64,000 nt of DNA from Serratia surfactantfaciens (GTDB taxonomy: Bacteria > Pseudomonadota > Gammaproteobacteria > Enterobacterales > Enterobacteriaceae). The stretch covers positions 2,480,001-2,544,000 of the forward strand of contig NZ_CP016948.1 of NCBI RefSeq assembly GCF_001642805.2, written 5' to 3'. The translations under genes and the position numbers were made by a program. Shown here piece after piece: positions 26,478-35,110 of this stretch (its first letter is position 1; each line of letters begins with the position of its first letter). The notes under the pieces are model-generated. The model was not told the DNA's origin, searched no databases, and saw nothing but the letters and a program-made list of their open reading frames with translations.

Positions 26478-27657
26478 CGCCGTCCGCACGCCCTTCGGTC
26501 GCCTCAACGGCAGCCTGGCCGGCATACGCGCCGACGATTTGGCCGCTCTGCCGCTGAAAGCCCTGCAGGCACGTCATCCGATGCTCGACTGGAGCCAGGT
26601 GGATGACGTGCTGCTCGGCTGCGCCAATCAGGCGGGGGAAGACAACCGCAACGTCGCGCGCATGGCGCTTCTGCTCGCCGGTCTGCCGGTGCAGGTGCCC
26701 GGCTGCACCATCAATCGCCTGTGCGGCTCCAGCCTGGATGCGGTGGCGGCTGCGGCGCGCGCCATCAAAACCGGCGAGAGCGGGCTGATGATCGCCGGCG
26801 GCGTGGAAAGCATGTCGCGGGCGCCGTATGTGATGGGCAAGGCGGAAAGCGCCTTCAGCCGCGCGATGAAGATTGAAGATACCACCATGGGCTGGCGTTT
26901 TATCAACCCGCAAATGCAGGCGCTGTATGGCGTGGACACGATGCCACAGACCGCCGAAAACGTGGCGTCGCAATTCGACATCAGCCGTCGCGATCAGGAC
27001 GCCTTCGCCCTGCGCAGCCAGCAACGCACCGCCACCGCGCAGGAAAGCGGCTTTTACAGCGACCAACTGATCGAGGTGCTTATCCCGCAGAAGAAGGGCG
27101 AGCCGTTGACCTTCAGCCAGGACGAACATCCGCGCGCCACCACCTTAGCCGCACTGGAAAAACTCAGGCCGGTGGTCGCCCCGCAGGGCAGCATCACGGC
27201 CGGCAACGCATCCGGCCTGAACGACGGTGCCTGTGCGCTGCTGCTGGCCGGGGAGCGCAGCATGGCGCGCCATGGCCTGCAGCCCATGGCGCGCATCGTG
27301 GCCAGCGCTGTCACCGGCATCGAACCGGCGATCATGGGATTTGCCCCGGCGGCGGCGGTGCGCAAAGTGTTGCATATTGCCGGCCTGACCCTCGAACAGA
27401 TGGACGTGATCGAACTGAACGAAGCCTTCGCCGCGCAAGCGCTGGCGGTGACCCGCGAGCTGGGACTGCGCGACGATGCGCCGCAGGTGAACCCGAACGG
27501 CGGCGCGATTGCGCTCGGCCATCCTTTGGGCGCATCCGGTGGCAGGCTGGTGATGAACGCCGCCTGGCAATTGAGGAAAACGCGCGGGCGCTACGGGCTG
27601 TGCACCATGTGCATCGGCGTCGGTCAGGGCATTGCGCTGATTATCGAACGGGTATGA
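26455..27657 (+). CDS. pcaF: 3-oxoadipyl-CoA thiolase
   Basis: A 400-residue thiolase. Its active-site Cys is in INRLCGSSLDAVA (about residue 90), with GGVESMSRAPYV, NEAFAAQALAV, the His in GHPLGASGG and the second Cys in TMCIGVGQG. The AYLCDAVRTPFGRLNGSLAGIRADDLAALPL opening is that of PcaF/PaaJ. It cleaves 3-oxoadipyl-CoA to succinyl-CoA and acetyl-CoA, the last step of the pathway. The start overlaps the pcaJ end. Confidence 0.95.
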   Translation: MNPAYLCDAVRTPFGRLNGSLAGIRADDLAALPLKALQARHPMLDWSQVDDVLLGCANQAGEDNRNVARMALLLAGLPVQVPGCTINRLCGSSLDAVAAAARAIKTGESGLMIAGGVESMSRAPYVMGKAESAFSRAMKIEDTTMGWRFINPQMQALYGVDTMPQTAENVASQFDISRRDQDAFALRSQQRTATAQESGFYSDQLIEVLIPQKKGEPLTFSQDEHPRATTLAALEKLRPVVAPQGSITAGNASGLNDGACALLLAGERSMARHGLQPMARIVASAVTGIEPAIMGFAPAAAVRKVLHIAGLTLEQMDVIELNEAFAAQALAVTRELGLRDDAPQVNPNGGAIALGHPLGASGGRLVMNAAWQLRKTRGRYGLCTMCIGVGQGIALIIERV

Positions 27658-27665
27658 GGTCAATC

Positions 27666-28427
27666 ATGGATATTGAATATCGTCTCGACGGCCCGGCCGA
27701 CGCACCGCTGCTGGTGCTGTCCAACTCGCTGGGCACCACTTTCGAGATGTGGCAACCGCAGTTGGCGGCGCTGACCGAACGCTTTCGCCTATTGCGTTAC
27801 AACCAGCGCGGCCACGGAGCCACCCCGTTGGCGAAAGCGCCACTGCAACTGCAGCAGTTGGCTGAAGACGTCATCACCCTGCTCGACCATTTGGATGCGC
27901 CGAACGCCCATTTTTGCGGCATTTCGATGGGAGGATTGACCGGGCTCTGGCTCAGTCGTTATCACCCCGAGCGCATCGGCCGGCTGGTGGTCGCCAATAC
28001 CGCCGCCCGCATCGGCGACGCCGAAGGCTGGCGACAACGCGCGCAGCAGGTACGGGAACACGGGTTGGCGCCGATCGCCGCCGCCTCCCCCGCGCGCTGG
28101 TTCTGCGTGGCATTCGCGCAACGCCACCCCGAGCAGGTGGCGGCGCTGGTGGCGGCGCTGGCAGCCGGTAATCCACAGGGATACGCCGCCTGCTGCGAGG
28201 CGCTGGCGCGGGCCGACCTGCGCGCCGAGGTCGCCTCGATGACGCGGCCGATGCGGGTGATTGCCGGTGAGCAAGATCCGGTCACGACGGTGGCGGACGC
28301 CGAGTTTTTAGTCGCCAATGCGCCACTCGCCGACCTGCGGCGGTTGCCGGCATCGCATATTTCCAACATCGCCTGTCCGGATCTCTTCAACCGCTGCGTT
28401 GTCGAGTTTCTTACTGAAAAGGAATGA
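27666..28427 (+). CDS. pcaD: 3-oxoadipate enol-lactonase
   Basis: A 253-residue alpha/beta hydrolase. The opening is PLLVLSNSLGTTFEMWQPQ, the nucleophile Ser is in FCGISMGGLTGLWL (about residue 87), the Asp in AGEQDPVTTV and the His in LPASHISNIA. It hydrolyses the enol-lactone made by CatC to 3-oxoadipate. No carboxymuconolactone decarboxylase domain is fused, so this is not the PcaL form. GAGGT precedes the start, 9 bases after pcaF. In this cluster it serves the catechol branch only. Confidence 0.93.
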   Translation: MDIEYRLDGPADAPLLVLSNSLGTTFEMWQPQLAALTERFRLLRYNQRGHGATPLAKAPLQLQQLAEDVITLLDHLDAPNAHFCGISMGGLTGLWLSRYHPERIGRLVVANTAARIGDAEGWRQRAQQVREHGLAPIAAASPARWFCVAFAQRHPEQVAALVAALAAGNPQGYAACCEALARADLRAEVASMTRPMRVIAGEQDPVTTVADAEFLVANAPLADLRRLPASHISNIACPDLFNRCVVEFLTEKE

Positions 28428-28430
28428 AAC

Positions 28431-29546
28431 ATGGAACTTCGCATTGAACGCATCGACAGCTGGCTGGTGGATATCCCCACTATTCGGCCACACAAATTGT
28501 CGATGGCCACTATGGGCTGCCAAACGCTGACGCTGGTGCGCATGACCTGCGCCGACGGCCTGATCGGCTGGGGGGAAGCCACCACTATCGGCGGGCTGAG
28601 CTACGGCCCGCAAAGCCCGGAGGGGATCAAATCGGCGATCGACGGCTACCTCGCGCCGCTGCTGAGCGGCAAAAGCTTCAGCGGTCTGGCGCCGCTGGTT
28701 GCGTTGATGAATGGCCAGGTCCAGGGCAATACCTTTGCCAAGTCGGCACTGGAAACCGCCTTTCTCGATGCCCAGGGCAAACGCCTCGGCCTACCGGTCA
28801 GCACCCTGCTCGGCGGCGCGCTCAGCAACACTCTGCCGGTGCTGTGGACGCTGGCCAGCGGCGATACGCAGCAAGACATCATCGAAGGGCAACGCCTGTT
28901 GGCGGAAGACCGTCATCGCGCCTTCAAGTTGAAGATCGGCACCCGGCCGCTGGAGGAAGATCTGCACCACACCCTGGCGATCAAGCAAGCGCTGGGACCG
29001 GAGATCAGCATTCGCGTCGATGTTAACCAGGCCTGGGATGCCGCCACCGCCGTACGCGGAATGGCGGCGCTGCAGCAGATCGGCATCGATCTGGTCGAAC
29101 AGCCGGTGCCGCAATGGGATCGCACGGCGTTAATCCGCCTCAGTCAGCGCTTCACTCTGCCGATCCTGGCCGACGAGGCGGTGGCCGACGCTCACGACGG
29201 TTATGCATTGGCTGCGGGCGGCTTTACCGGCGCCTACGCGCTGAAGATAGCCAAGGCCGGCGGCCCGGCGCAGGCGCTGAAACTGGCGCAGGTCGCACAG
29301 GCCGCCGGAGTCGGCGTCTATGGCGGCACCATGCTGGAAGGCACGCTGGGCACCGTCGCCTCGCTGCACGCCTGGTCGACGCTGAAGCTGGATTGGGGCA
29401 GCGAGATGTTCGGCCCGCTGTTGCTGAAAGACGACGTGGTCACCACGCCGCTGCGTTTCGCCAACGGTCACGTCAGTCTACCGTCAGGCCCGGGCCTGGG
29501 GCTCGATATCGATGAAGACAAACTGCGCTTTTACCGCCGCAAATAA
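28431..29546 (+). CDS. catB: Muconate cycloisomerase
   Basis: A 371-residue enolase-superfamily enzyme. The catalytic Lys pair lies in AFKLKIG, metal ligands are in RVDVNQAW, LVEQPVP and ILADEAVADAHD, and the second Lys is in GAYALKIAKAGG. The substrate loop TIGGLSYGPQSPEGIKSAID is typical of cis,cis-muconate lactonising enzymes. It converts cis,cis-muconate to muconolactone, using Mn2+. It follows pcaD by three bases and leads into catC. Confidence 0.94.
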   Translation: MELRIERIDSWLVDIPTIRPHKLSMATMGCQTLTLVRMTCADGLIGWGEATTIGGLSYGPQSPEGIKSAIDGYLAPLLSGKSFSGLAPLVALMNGQVQGNTFAKSALETAFLDAQGKRLGLPVSTLLGGALSNTLPVLWTLASGDTQQDIIEGQRLLAEDRHRAFKLKIGTRPLEEDLHHTLAIKQALGPEISIRVDVNQAWDAATAVRGMAALQQIGIDLVEQPVPQWDRTALIRLSQRFTLPILADEAVADAHDGYALAAGGFTGAYALKIAKAGGPAQALKLAQVAQAAGVGVYGGTMLEGTLGTVASLHAWSTLKLDWGSEMFGPLLLKDDVVTTPLRFANGHVSLPSGPGLGLDIDEDKLRFYRRK

Positions 29547-29563
29547 CCACGAGGTACTACGCC

Positions 29564-29854
29564 ATGCTGTTCAAAGTTGAAATGGTCGTGAAATTACCGC
29601 TCGATATGCCTAAAGCGCTCGCCGACGAAATAAAAGCGCGCGAAAAAGCGTATTCGCAAACCCTGCAGGCGAGCGGAAAATGGCGACATCTTTGGCGCGT
29701 AGCCGGTAGCTACGCCAACGTCAGCATTTTCGATGTGGAAAGCAATGCCGAGCTGCACGAGCTGTTATTCGCCCTGCCGCTTTACCCTTATATGAAAATT
29801 CGCGTAACGGCGTTATGCCGACACCCGTCATCGATCCGCGACGATGACAAATAA
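29564..29854 (+). CDS. catC: Muconolactone delta-isomerase
   Basis: A 96-residue CatC with the family pattern MLFKVEMVVKLP, EKAYSQTLQASGKWRHLWRVAGSYANVSIFDV and LHELLFALPLYPYMKI. It shifts the double bond of muconolactone to give 3-oxoadipate enol-lactone and works as a decamer in characterised bacteria. An 83-base gap separates it from catA. Confidence 0.95.
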   Translation: MLFKVEMVVKLPLDMPKALADEIKAREKAYSQTLQASGKWRHLWRVAGSYANVSIFDVESNAELHELLFALPLYPYMKIRVTALCRHPSSIRDDDK

Positions 29855-29937
29855 AACACCGGGATAATAACCCGCAAGGTTAGCTGTTAATTCCTGTTCT
29901 CTGTATAACCTACATTATAAGCAATGAGGAATTCACA

Positions 29938-30867
29938 ATGTCTATTTCCTTCAATCAACGTCAAGACATTATCAAACTGCTGGAAATCAGCAGCGGTTTT
30001 ACTAATGACAATGGTGATCCGCGTTTCAAAAAAATCATGCATCATCTGCTGGGCGATATTTGTCAGCTCATCGATCGCTATGATATTTCCCCTGAGGAAT
30101 TCTGGCAGGCGATCAACTATCTGCACGTCTTGGGCGAACACCAAGAGGCGGCGCTCCTGGCCGCCGGCTTGGGGCTGGAACACTACCTCGATCTGCGCGA
30201 CGACGAGCGCGAACGTCAACAAGGGCTGAGCGGCGGTACGCCACGCACCATCGAGGGGCCGCTGTATGTGGCCAATGCGCCACTGAGCGCCGGCTTCGCG
30301 CGGATGGACGACGGCGACGACGACGGCGAGGTGATGTGGCTGCACGGCCAGGTCAAAGGCGCCGACGGCAAGCCGCTGGCGGGGGCGGTGGTCGATATTT
30401 GGCACGCCAACACGTTGGGCAACTACTCTTTCTTCGATAAATCGCAGAGCGGCTTCAACCTGCGCCGGCGGATAACCACCGACGCCGATGGCCGCTACGC
30501 GGCGCGCAGCATCGTGCCGTCGGGCTACGGCTGCCCGCCCGATGGGCCCACTCAGGCTTTGCTTAATCGACTGGGGCGCCACGGCAACCGCCCTGCACAT
30601 ATTCATTTCTTCGTCTCCGCACCGGCGCATAAACACCTGACGACGCAAATCAACCTCAATGGCGACCGCTATCTGTGGGATGACTTTGCTTTCGCTACCC
30701 GCGATGAGCTGATCGCCACCCCGGTGAAAATCACCGATTCGGCGCTGGCGGCAAAACGCGATCTGCCCGGCCCGCATACCGAAGTGCAGTTTGATTTCAC
30801 GCTTTATGCCGCTGCGGACCGCATCGAACAAAACAGAATAAACCGTCCCCGCGCGCTGCAAGATTAA
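29938..30867 (+). CDS. catA: Catechol 1,2-dioxygenase
   Basis: A 309-residue intradiol dioxygenase. After an N-terminal helical dimer region comes the beta-barrel. Fe(III) ligands are expected at Tyr of GNYSFFDKS, Tyr of SIVPSGYGCPPDG and the His pair of RPAHIHFF. Length and N-terminal linker (QRQDIIKLLEISSGF) fit catechol rather than protocatechuate enzymes. It splits catechol to cis,cis-muconate. A perfect hairpin follows the gene before benA. Confidence 0.95.
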   Translation: MSISFNQRQDIIKLLEISSGFTNDNGDPRFKKIMHHLLGDICQLIDRYDISPEEFWQAINYLHVLGEHQEAALLAAGLGLEHYLDLRDDERERQQGLSGGTPRTIEGPLYVANAPLSAGFARMDDGDDDGEVMWLHGQVKGADGKPLAGAVVDIWHANTLGNYSFFDKSQSGFNLRRRITTDADGRYAARSIVPSGYGCPPDGPTQALLNRLGRHGNRPAHIHFFVSAPAHKHLTTQINLNGDRYLWDDFAFATRDELIATPVKITDSALAAKRDLPGPHTEVQFDFTLYAAADRIEQNRINRPRALQD

Positions 30868-30901
30868 TCTTTTTCGCACGAGAGAATAGCGACGCCAATA
30901 A

Positions 30902-30926
30902 CGGGCAATCGGCTATTGATTGCCCG
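30902..30926 (+). terminator. Perfect hairpin between catA and benA
   Basis: CGGGCAATC (30902-30910) and GATTGCCCG (30918-30926) form a 9-bp stem with a 7-base loop. TCAATCCCTTTT follows. It could partly terminate, or mark a processing point separating cat from ben mRNA. Confidence 0.55.
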
Positions 30927-30954
30927 TCAATCCCTTTTATATGAGGCCATGAAT

Positions 30955-32331
30955 ATGCACTCATTATTGAACCCGACAATATCCAAGCTGAAAGAAAAAA
31001 TAAATCATGCTTTAATCATTGATAAAGAAAATGGCATATATCAGTGCAACCGCGGTATTTTTACCGATGAGGCGCTGTTTGAATTGGAAATGAAAGCCAT
31101 TTTCGAAGGCAATTGGATTTATCTGGCGCATGAAAGCCAAATCGCCGACTCAGGCGATTATTACACGCTCACCGTTGGGCGTCAGCCGGTGATGATCACG
31201 CGCGACAAAGACATGCAGCTGCATGCCATGATCAATAGCTGCTCGCATCGGGGCGCAATGTTGGCCAGCCGCAAGGCCGGCAATAAAAGTACCTTCACCT
31301 GCCCCTTCCACGGCTGGACCTTCAATAACGCCGGCAACCTGCTGAAAGCCAAGGACGAGAAAACCGGCGCCTATCCCCCCTGTTTCAAGCGGGACGGCTC
31401 ACACGATTTGAAACAGCTGCCGCGTTTTGAATCTTATCGCGGATTTCTGTTCGGCAGCCTGAGCGATGAGGTGCAACCGCTGGAGGACTATCTGGGTGAA
31501 ACGCGACAGATCCTCGATCTCATCGTCGATCAGGCTGAGAGCGGGCTGGAAGTTCTGCGTGGCTCATCCTCCTACACCTTCGACGGCAACTGGAAGCTGC
31601 AGATGGAGAATGGTGCGGACGGTTACCACGTCAGCGTGGTGCACTGGAACTATGTCTCCACCATGGCGCATCGGGATGCCGCCAGCGGCACCCAAACCAT
31701 GGACGCCAACTGCTGGTCGTCAAAAAACGACGGTGGCGCCTACGGCTTCAAGAATGGTCATCTGCTGTTGTGGACCCGGGTGCTGAACCCGGAGTCCCGC
31801 CCCATTTATCGGCACTTCACCCGTTTGAACGACGCCTTCGGCGCACACCGTGCCGACCTGATGGTGAACCAAACCCGCAACCTGTGCCTTTACCCCAATC
31901 TGTACATCATGGACCAGCTTTCCAGCCAGTTGCGCGTAGTGCGCCCGATTGCCGTCAATAAAACCGAAGTGACCGTATTCTGCTTTGCGCCGAAGGGCGA
32001 AAACGCCGACGAGCGAGCCTTGCGCATTCGCCAGTATGAGGATTTCTTCAACGTCAGCGGCATGGGTACGCCGGACGATCTGGAGGAATTCCGCGCCTGC
32101 CAGCTCGGGTTCAACGCCGGCAACATGCCCTGGAGCGATCTGAGCCGCGGCGCTACCCGCTGGCTGGAGGGCCAGGCTGACGACCATGCCAAAGCGCTGG
32201 GGATCGTACCTGACATGACCGGTCCGCGCCCGGAAGATGAGGCCCTGTATCTCAGCCAGCATCATCATTGGCAAAACATTCTGCTGCGCCAGCTGGAGCG
32301 CCAGCAACGACACGACGAGGTGGCGCAATGA
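30955..32331 (+). CDS. benA: Benzoate 1,2-dioxygenase, large (alpha) subunit
   Basis: A 458-residue ring-hydroxylating oxygenase. The Rieske centre is CSHRGAML...CPFHGWTF (about residues 94-117). The mononuclear iron site is in QMENGADGYHVSVVHWNY. With BenB it forms the catalytic oxygenase adding O2 to benzoate. The second of two close ATGs is chosen because GAGG then has a normal 8-base spacing. The stop overlaps the benB start (ATGA), so the two are translationally coupled. Confidence 0.95.
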   Translation: MHSLLNPTISKLKEKINHALIIDKENGIYQCNRGIFTDEALFELEMKAIFEGNWIYLAHESQIADSGDYYTLTVGRQPVMITRDKDMQLHAMINSCSHRGAMLASRKAGNKSTFTCPFHGWTFNNAGNLLKAKDEKTGAYPPCFKRDGSHDLKQLPRFESYRGFLFGSLSDEVQPLEDYLGETRQILDLIVDQAESGLEVLRGSSSYTFDGNWKLQMENGADGYHVSVVHWNYVSTMAHRDAASGTQTMDANCWSSKNDGGAYGFKNGHLLLWTRVLNPESRPIYRHFTRLNDAFGAHRADLMVNQTRNLCLYPNLYIMDQLSSQLRVVRPIAVNKTEVTVFCFAPKGENADERALRIRQYEDFFNVSGMGTPDDLEEFRACQLGFNAGNMPWSDLSRGATRWLEGQADDHAKALGIVPDMTGPRPEDEALYLSQHHHWQNILLRQLERQQRHDEVAQ

Positions 32332-32825
32332 GCACATTTAACCTGCAACAGCGGGTGGAACAGTTCCTATACCGCGAAGCACGCCTGCTGGATGACCGGC
32401 AGTGGGATGACTGGCTGGCCTGTTACCATCCGCAGGTCGAATATTGGATGCCGGCCTGGGCTGACGACGATCGCCAGACGACGGACCCTCACAGCGAGAT
32501 TTCGCTGATTTATTACGCCAATCGCGAAGGCCTGGAAGACCGCGTTTACCGCATAAAAACCGAACGCTCAGCCGCCAGCAGCATGCCGGAGCCGCGCACG
32601 GTGCATCTTATCAGCAACGTGGAGCTGTTATCGTCCGGTGCGGAACAGGCCGAGGTGAACTACCACTGGGCCACCTTCTATCACCGCTACAACCACACGG
32701 ACACCTATTTCGGCTCAACCCGACTGTGGATAGATCTTAGCGGGGAGGCGCTACAAATTAAGCGCAAGAAAATTCGTCTGGATAATGACTATATCAATCA
32801 TGTAATTGATATTTATCATCTTTAA
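32328..32825 (+). CDS. benB: Benzoate 1,2-dioxygenase, small (beta) subunit
   Basis: A 165-residue subunit of the NTF2-like fold. It opens QQRVEQFLYREARLLDDRQWDDWLACY, with YWMPAWADD and the C-terminal IKRKKIRLDNDYINHVIDIYHL, all typical of BenB/XylY. It has a structural role in the A3B3 hexamer. The start at 32328 overlaps the benA stop. Confidence 0.95.
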   Translation: MSTFNLQQRVEQFLYREARLLDDRQWDDWLACYHPQVEYWMPAWADDDRQTTDPHSEISLIYYANREGLEDRVYRIKTERSAASSMPEPRTVHLISNVELLSSGAEQAEVNYHWATFYHRYNHTDTYFGSTRLWIDLSGEALQIKRKKIRLDNDYINHVIDIYHL

Positions 32826-32840
32826 TGCAGGAGGTGAGGT

Positions 32841-33866
32841 ATGTCTTTTACCGTTGCCCTTAATTTTGAAGACGGCGTCAGCCGCTTTATTCAATGCAAC
32901 CCGAATGAAAAAGTACTCGACGCCGCCTACCGACAAAAGATCAATCTGCCGATGGACTGCTCGGACGGCGTATGCGGCACCTGTAAATGCCACTGTGAAC
33001 AGGGAGAATACCAGTTGGGCGATGACTATCTGGACGAAGCACTGTCAGAGCAGGAAGCCGCACAGCGGCGGGTGTTGACCTGTCAGATGGTGCCGCTCTC
33101 GGACTGCGTCATCGAGGTGCCGATGCCTTCGACGATGTGTAAAACCGCCAGCGAAATGTTTACCGCCACCGTCACCTCCGCCACCGCCCTGTCGGACAGC
33201 GCCATCGAGTTCTGCCTGACGCTGGATGATGAACGCGGCATCGCGTTCCTGCCGGGGCAATATGTGAATATCGACGTTCCCGGCAGTGCGGCCAGCCGCG
33301 CCTATTCGTTCAGTTCGCCGCCCGGCAGCCGGCAGCTCTCTTTTCTGCTGCGCAACGTGCCCGGCGGCATGATGAGCCGTTATCTGACCGAACGGGCGAG
33401 CCCCGGCGACGCGATCCGTCTGCGCGGCCCGCAGGGCAGTTTCTATCTGCGTGCGCCGGTGCGGCCGATGTTATTTTTGGCCGGCGGCACCGGGCTGGCG
33501 CCGTTCCTTTCCATGCTGGAATATCTGGCGCTCGGCGGCAGCGAACAGCCGGTGCATCTGATCTACGGCGTCACCCATGACCACGATCTGGTCAAGCTGG
33601 AACAGCTGGAGGCGTATCGCCAGCGTCTGGCGAATTTCAGCTATCTGACCTGCGTGGCCAGTGAAACGTCGTTTTCGACGCATAAAGGGTATGTCACCCA
33701 GCATCTCGACGAAAGCCTGCTTAATAACGGTGAGCTGGATGTGTATCTGTGCGGGCCGCCGCCGATGGTGGAAGCGGTGCTTGGCGATTTTCAGCGACGC
33801 GCCTTTATCCCGCATAGCTTCCATTATGAGAAGTTCGCCCCCAGCCAGGCCGATGGGAGGAGTTGA
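32841..33866 (+). CDS. benC: Benzoate dioxygenase electron-transfer component
   Basis: A 341-residue reductase. The N-terminal plant-type ferredoxin (about 1-95) has CSDGVCGTCKCHCEQG and a fourth Cys in VLTCQM. The FAD domain has RAYSFSSPPGSR and the NAD domain LFLAGGTGLAPFLSMLEYL, ending DVYLCGPPPMVEAV. It passes electrons from NADH to the BenAB oxygenase. AGGAGGTGAGGT precedes the start. Confidence 0.95.
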   Translation: MSFTVALNFEDGVSRFIQCNPNEKVLDAAYRQKINLPMDCSDGVCGTCKCHCEQGEYQLGDDYLDEALSEQEAAQRRVLTCQMVPLSDCVIEVPMPSTMCKTASEMFTATVTSATALSDSAIEFCLTLDDERGIAFLPGQYVNIDVPGSAASRAYSFSSPPGSRQLSFLLRNVPGGMMSRYLTERASPGDAIRLRGPQGSFYLRAPVRPMLFLAGGTGLAPFLSMLEYLALGGSEQPVHLIYGVTHDHDLVKLEQLEAYRQRLANFSYLTCVASETSFSTHKGYVTQHLDESLLNNGELDVYLCGPPPMVEAVLGDFQRRAFIPHSFHYEKFAPSQADGRS

Positions 33867-33868
33867 CC

Positions 33869-34651
33869 ATGGATAAATCACGTTTCAGCGGCCAGGTGAT
33901 GGTAATAACCGGCGCCGCTCAAGGCATCGGCAAAGCGGTGGCCGAACGCGCGGCTCGGGAAGAGGCCCGTTTGGCGCTGATCGATCGCTCCCCCTATCTG
34001 GAAGAGGTCGTGGCCGTTTTACGCGAACGCGGCGCCGATATCATCGCCCTGCAGGCCGACTTGGAGCATTGGGAAGCAGCGCGCGATGCGCTGGATCAGG
34101 TGCAACAGCACTTTGGACGCGTGGATATTATGGTGAACAACGTGGGCGGCACCATCTGGGCACGACCGTTTGCCGACTATGCGCCGCAACAGATTGAGGC
34201 GGAGATTCGGCGCTCGCTGTTCCCGACGCTATGGGGTTGCCGCGCCGCGTTGCCGTATATGCTGGCGCAGGGGAGCGGAGTGATCGTCAACGTCTCTTCG
34301 GTCGCCACGCGCGGCGTCAATCGCGTTCCCTATTCCGCAGCCAAAGGCGGCGTCAACGCCCTGACCCAATCACTGGCCTTTGAATATGCCGGCGCCGGCA
34401 TTCGCATCAACGCCACGGCGCCGGGCGGCACCGAAGCGCCGCCGCGGCTGACGCCACGCAATCGCGAATCCCCGACGCAACAGGAGGAAAGTTGGTATCG
34501 GCAGGTGGTTGAGCAAACGCTCGACAGCAGTCTGATGCACCGCTACGGCAGCGTTGATGAACAAGCCGCCGCTATTCTGTTCCTCGCCAGCGCCGAAGCC
34601 AGTTACATTAACGGAACGGTGCTGCCGGTCGCCGGCGGCGATTTGGGGTAA
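33869..34651 (+). CDS. benD: Benzoate cis-diol dehydrogenase
   Basis: A 260-residue SDR with TGAAQGIG at the nucleotide site, NNVGG, and the catalytic Ser and YSAAKGG (YxxxK). Toward the end it has TAPGGTEAPPRLTPRN, typical of BenD/XylL. It oxidises and decarboxylates the 1,2-dihydroxy-cyclohexadiene carboxylate from BenABC to catechol with NAD+. GGAGGAG sits before the ATG at 33869, two bases past the benC stop. It ends the cluster; no benzoate transporter gene follows. Confidence 0.94.
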   Translation: MDKSRFSGQVMVITGAAQGIGKAVAERAAREEARLALIDRSPYLEEVVAVLRERGADIIALQADLEHWEAARDALDQVQQHFGRVDIMVNNVGGTIWARPFADYAPQQIEAEIRRSLFPTLWGCRAALPYMLAQGSGVIVNVSSVATRGVNRVPYSAAKGGVNALTQSLAFEYAGAGIRINATAPGGTEAPPRLTPRNRESPTQQEESWYRQVVEQTLDSSLMHRYGSVDEQAAAILFLASAEASYINGTVLPVAGGDLG

Positions 34652-34667
34652 AACAGGCGCCGGGGGA

Positions 34668-35096
34668 TCAACGTATGATCCGCCGGCCCTGCGCATCGAT
34701 CACCGGCTCCCCGTCCTCTTTGCTGAAGGCGCCGCGCTGCGGATCCGGCAGAATATCCAAAACCACCTCCGATGGGCGACACAGACGCGTGCCGAGCGGC
34801 GTCACTACGATAGGGCGATTGATCAGGAGCGGCCGTTGCAGCATAAAGTCGATCAGTTGTTCATCGCTCCAGGCGCTGTCGTCCAGATGCAGCTCGGCGT
34901 AGGGCTCGACGTTTTTGCGCAGCAAGGCGCGCGGCGTCATGCCCATCTCGGCCAGCAGCGCTGTCAAACGTTCGCGGCTGGGCGGCGTTTCCAGATACAA
35001 AATCACCTCCGGCTCAGCGCCGCTGTTGCGGATCAGCGCCAGCGTGTTGCGCGACGTGCCGCAGGCGGGATTGTGATAAATTTTGATGTCGCTCAT
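34668..35096 (-). CDS. arsC: Arsenate reductase ArsC (glutaredoxin type)
   Basis: A 142-residue ArsC. The catalytic Cys is in IYHNPACGTSRNTL near residue 13, and Arg residues that hold arsenate are in RPIVVTPLGTRLCRPSE. It reduces arsenate to arsenite for export by ArsB. The start at 35096 is where the family N-terminus begins (MSDIKIYHNP). It is the last gene of arsRBC, and convergent with benD. Confidence 0.95.
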   Translation of the reverse strand: MSDIKIYHNPACGTSRNTLALIRNSGAEPEVILYLETPPSRERLTALLAEMGMTPRALLRKNVEPYAELHLDDSAWSDEQLIDFMLQRPLLINRPIVVTPLGTRLCRPSEVVLDILPDPQRGAFSKEDGEPVIDAQGRRIIR

Positions 35097-35110
35097 GTCA
35101 GTTGCTCCGG

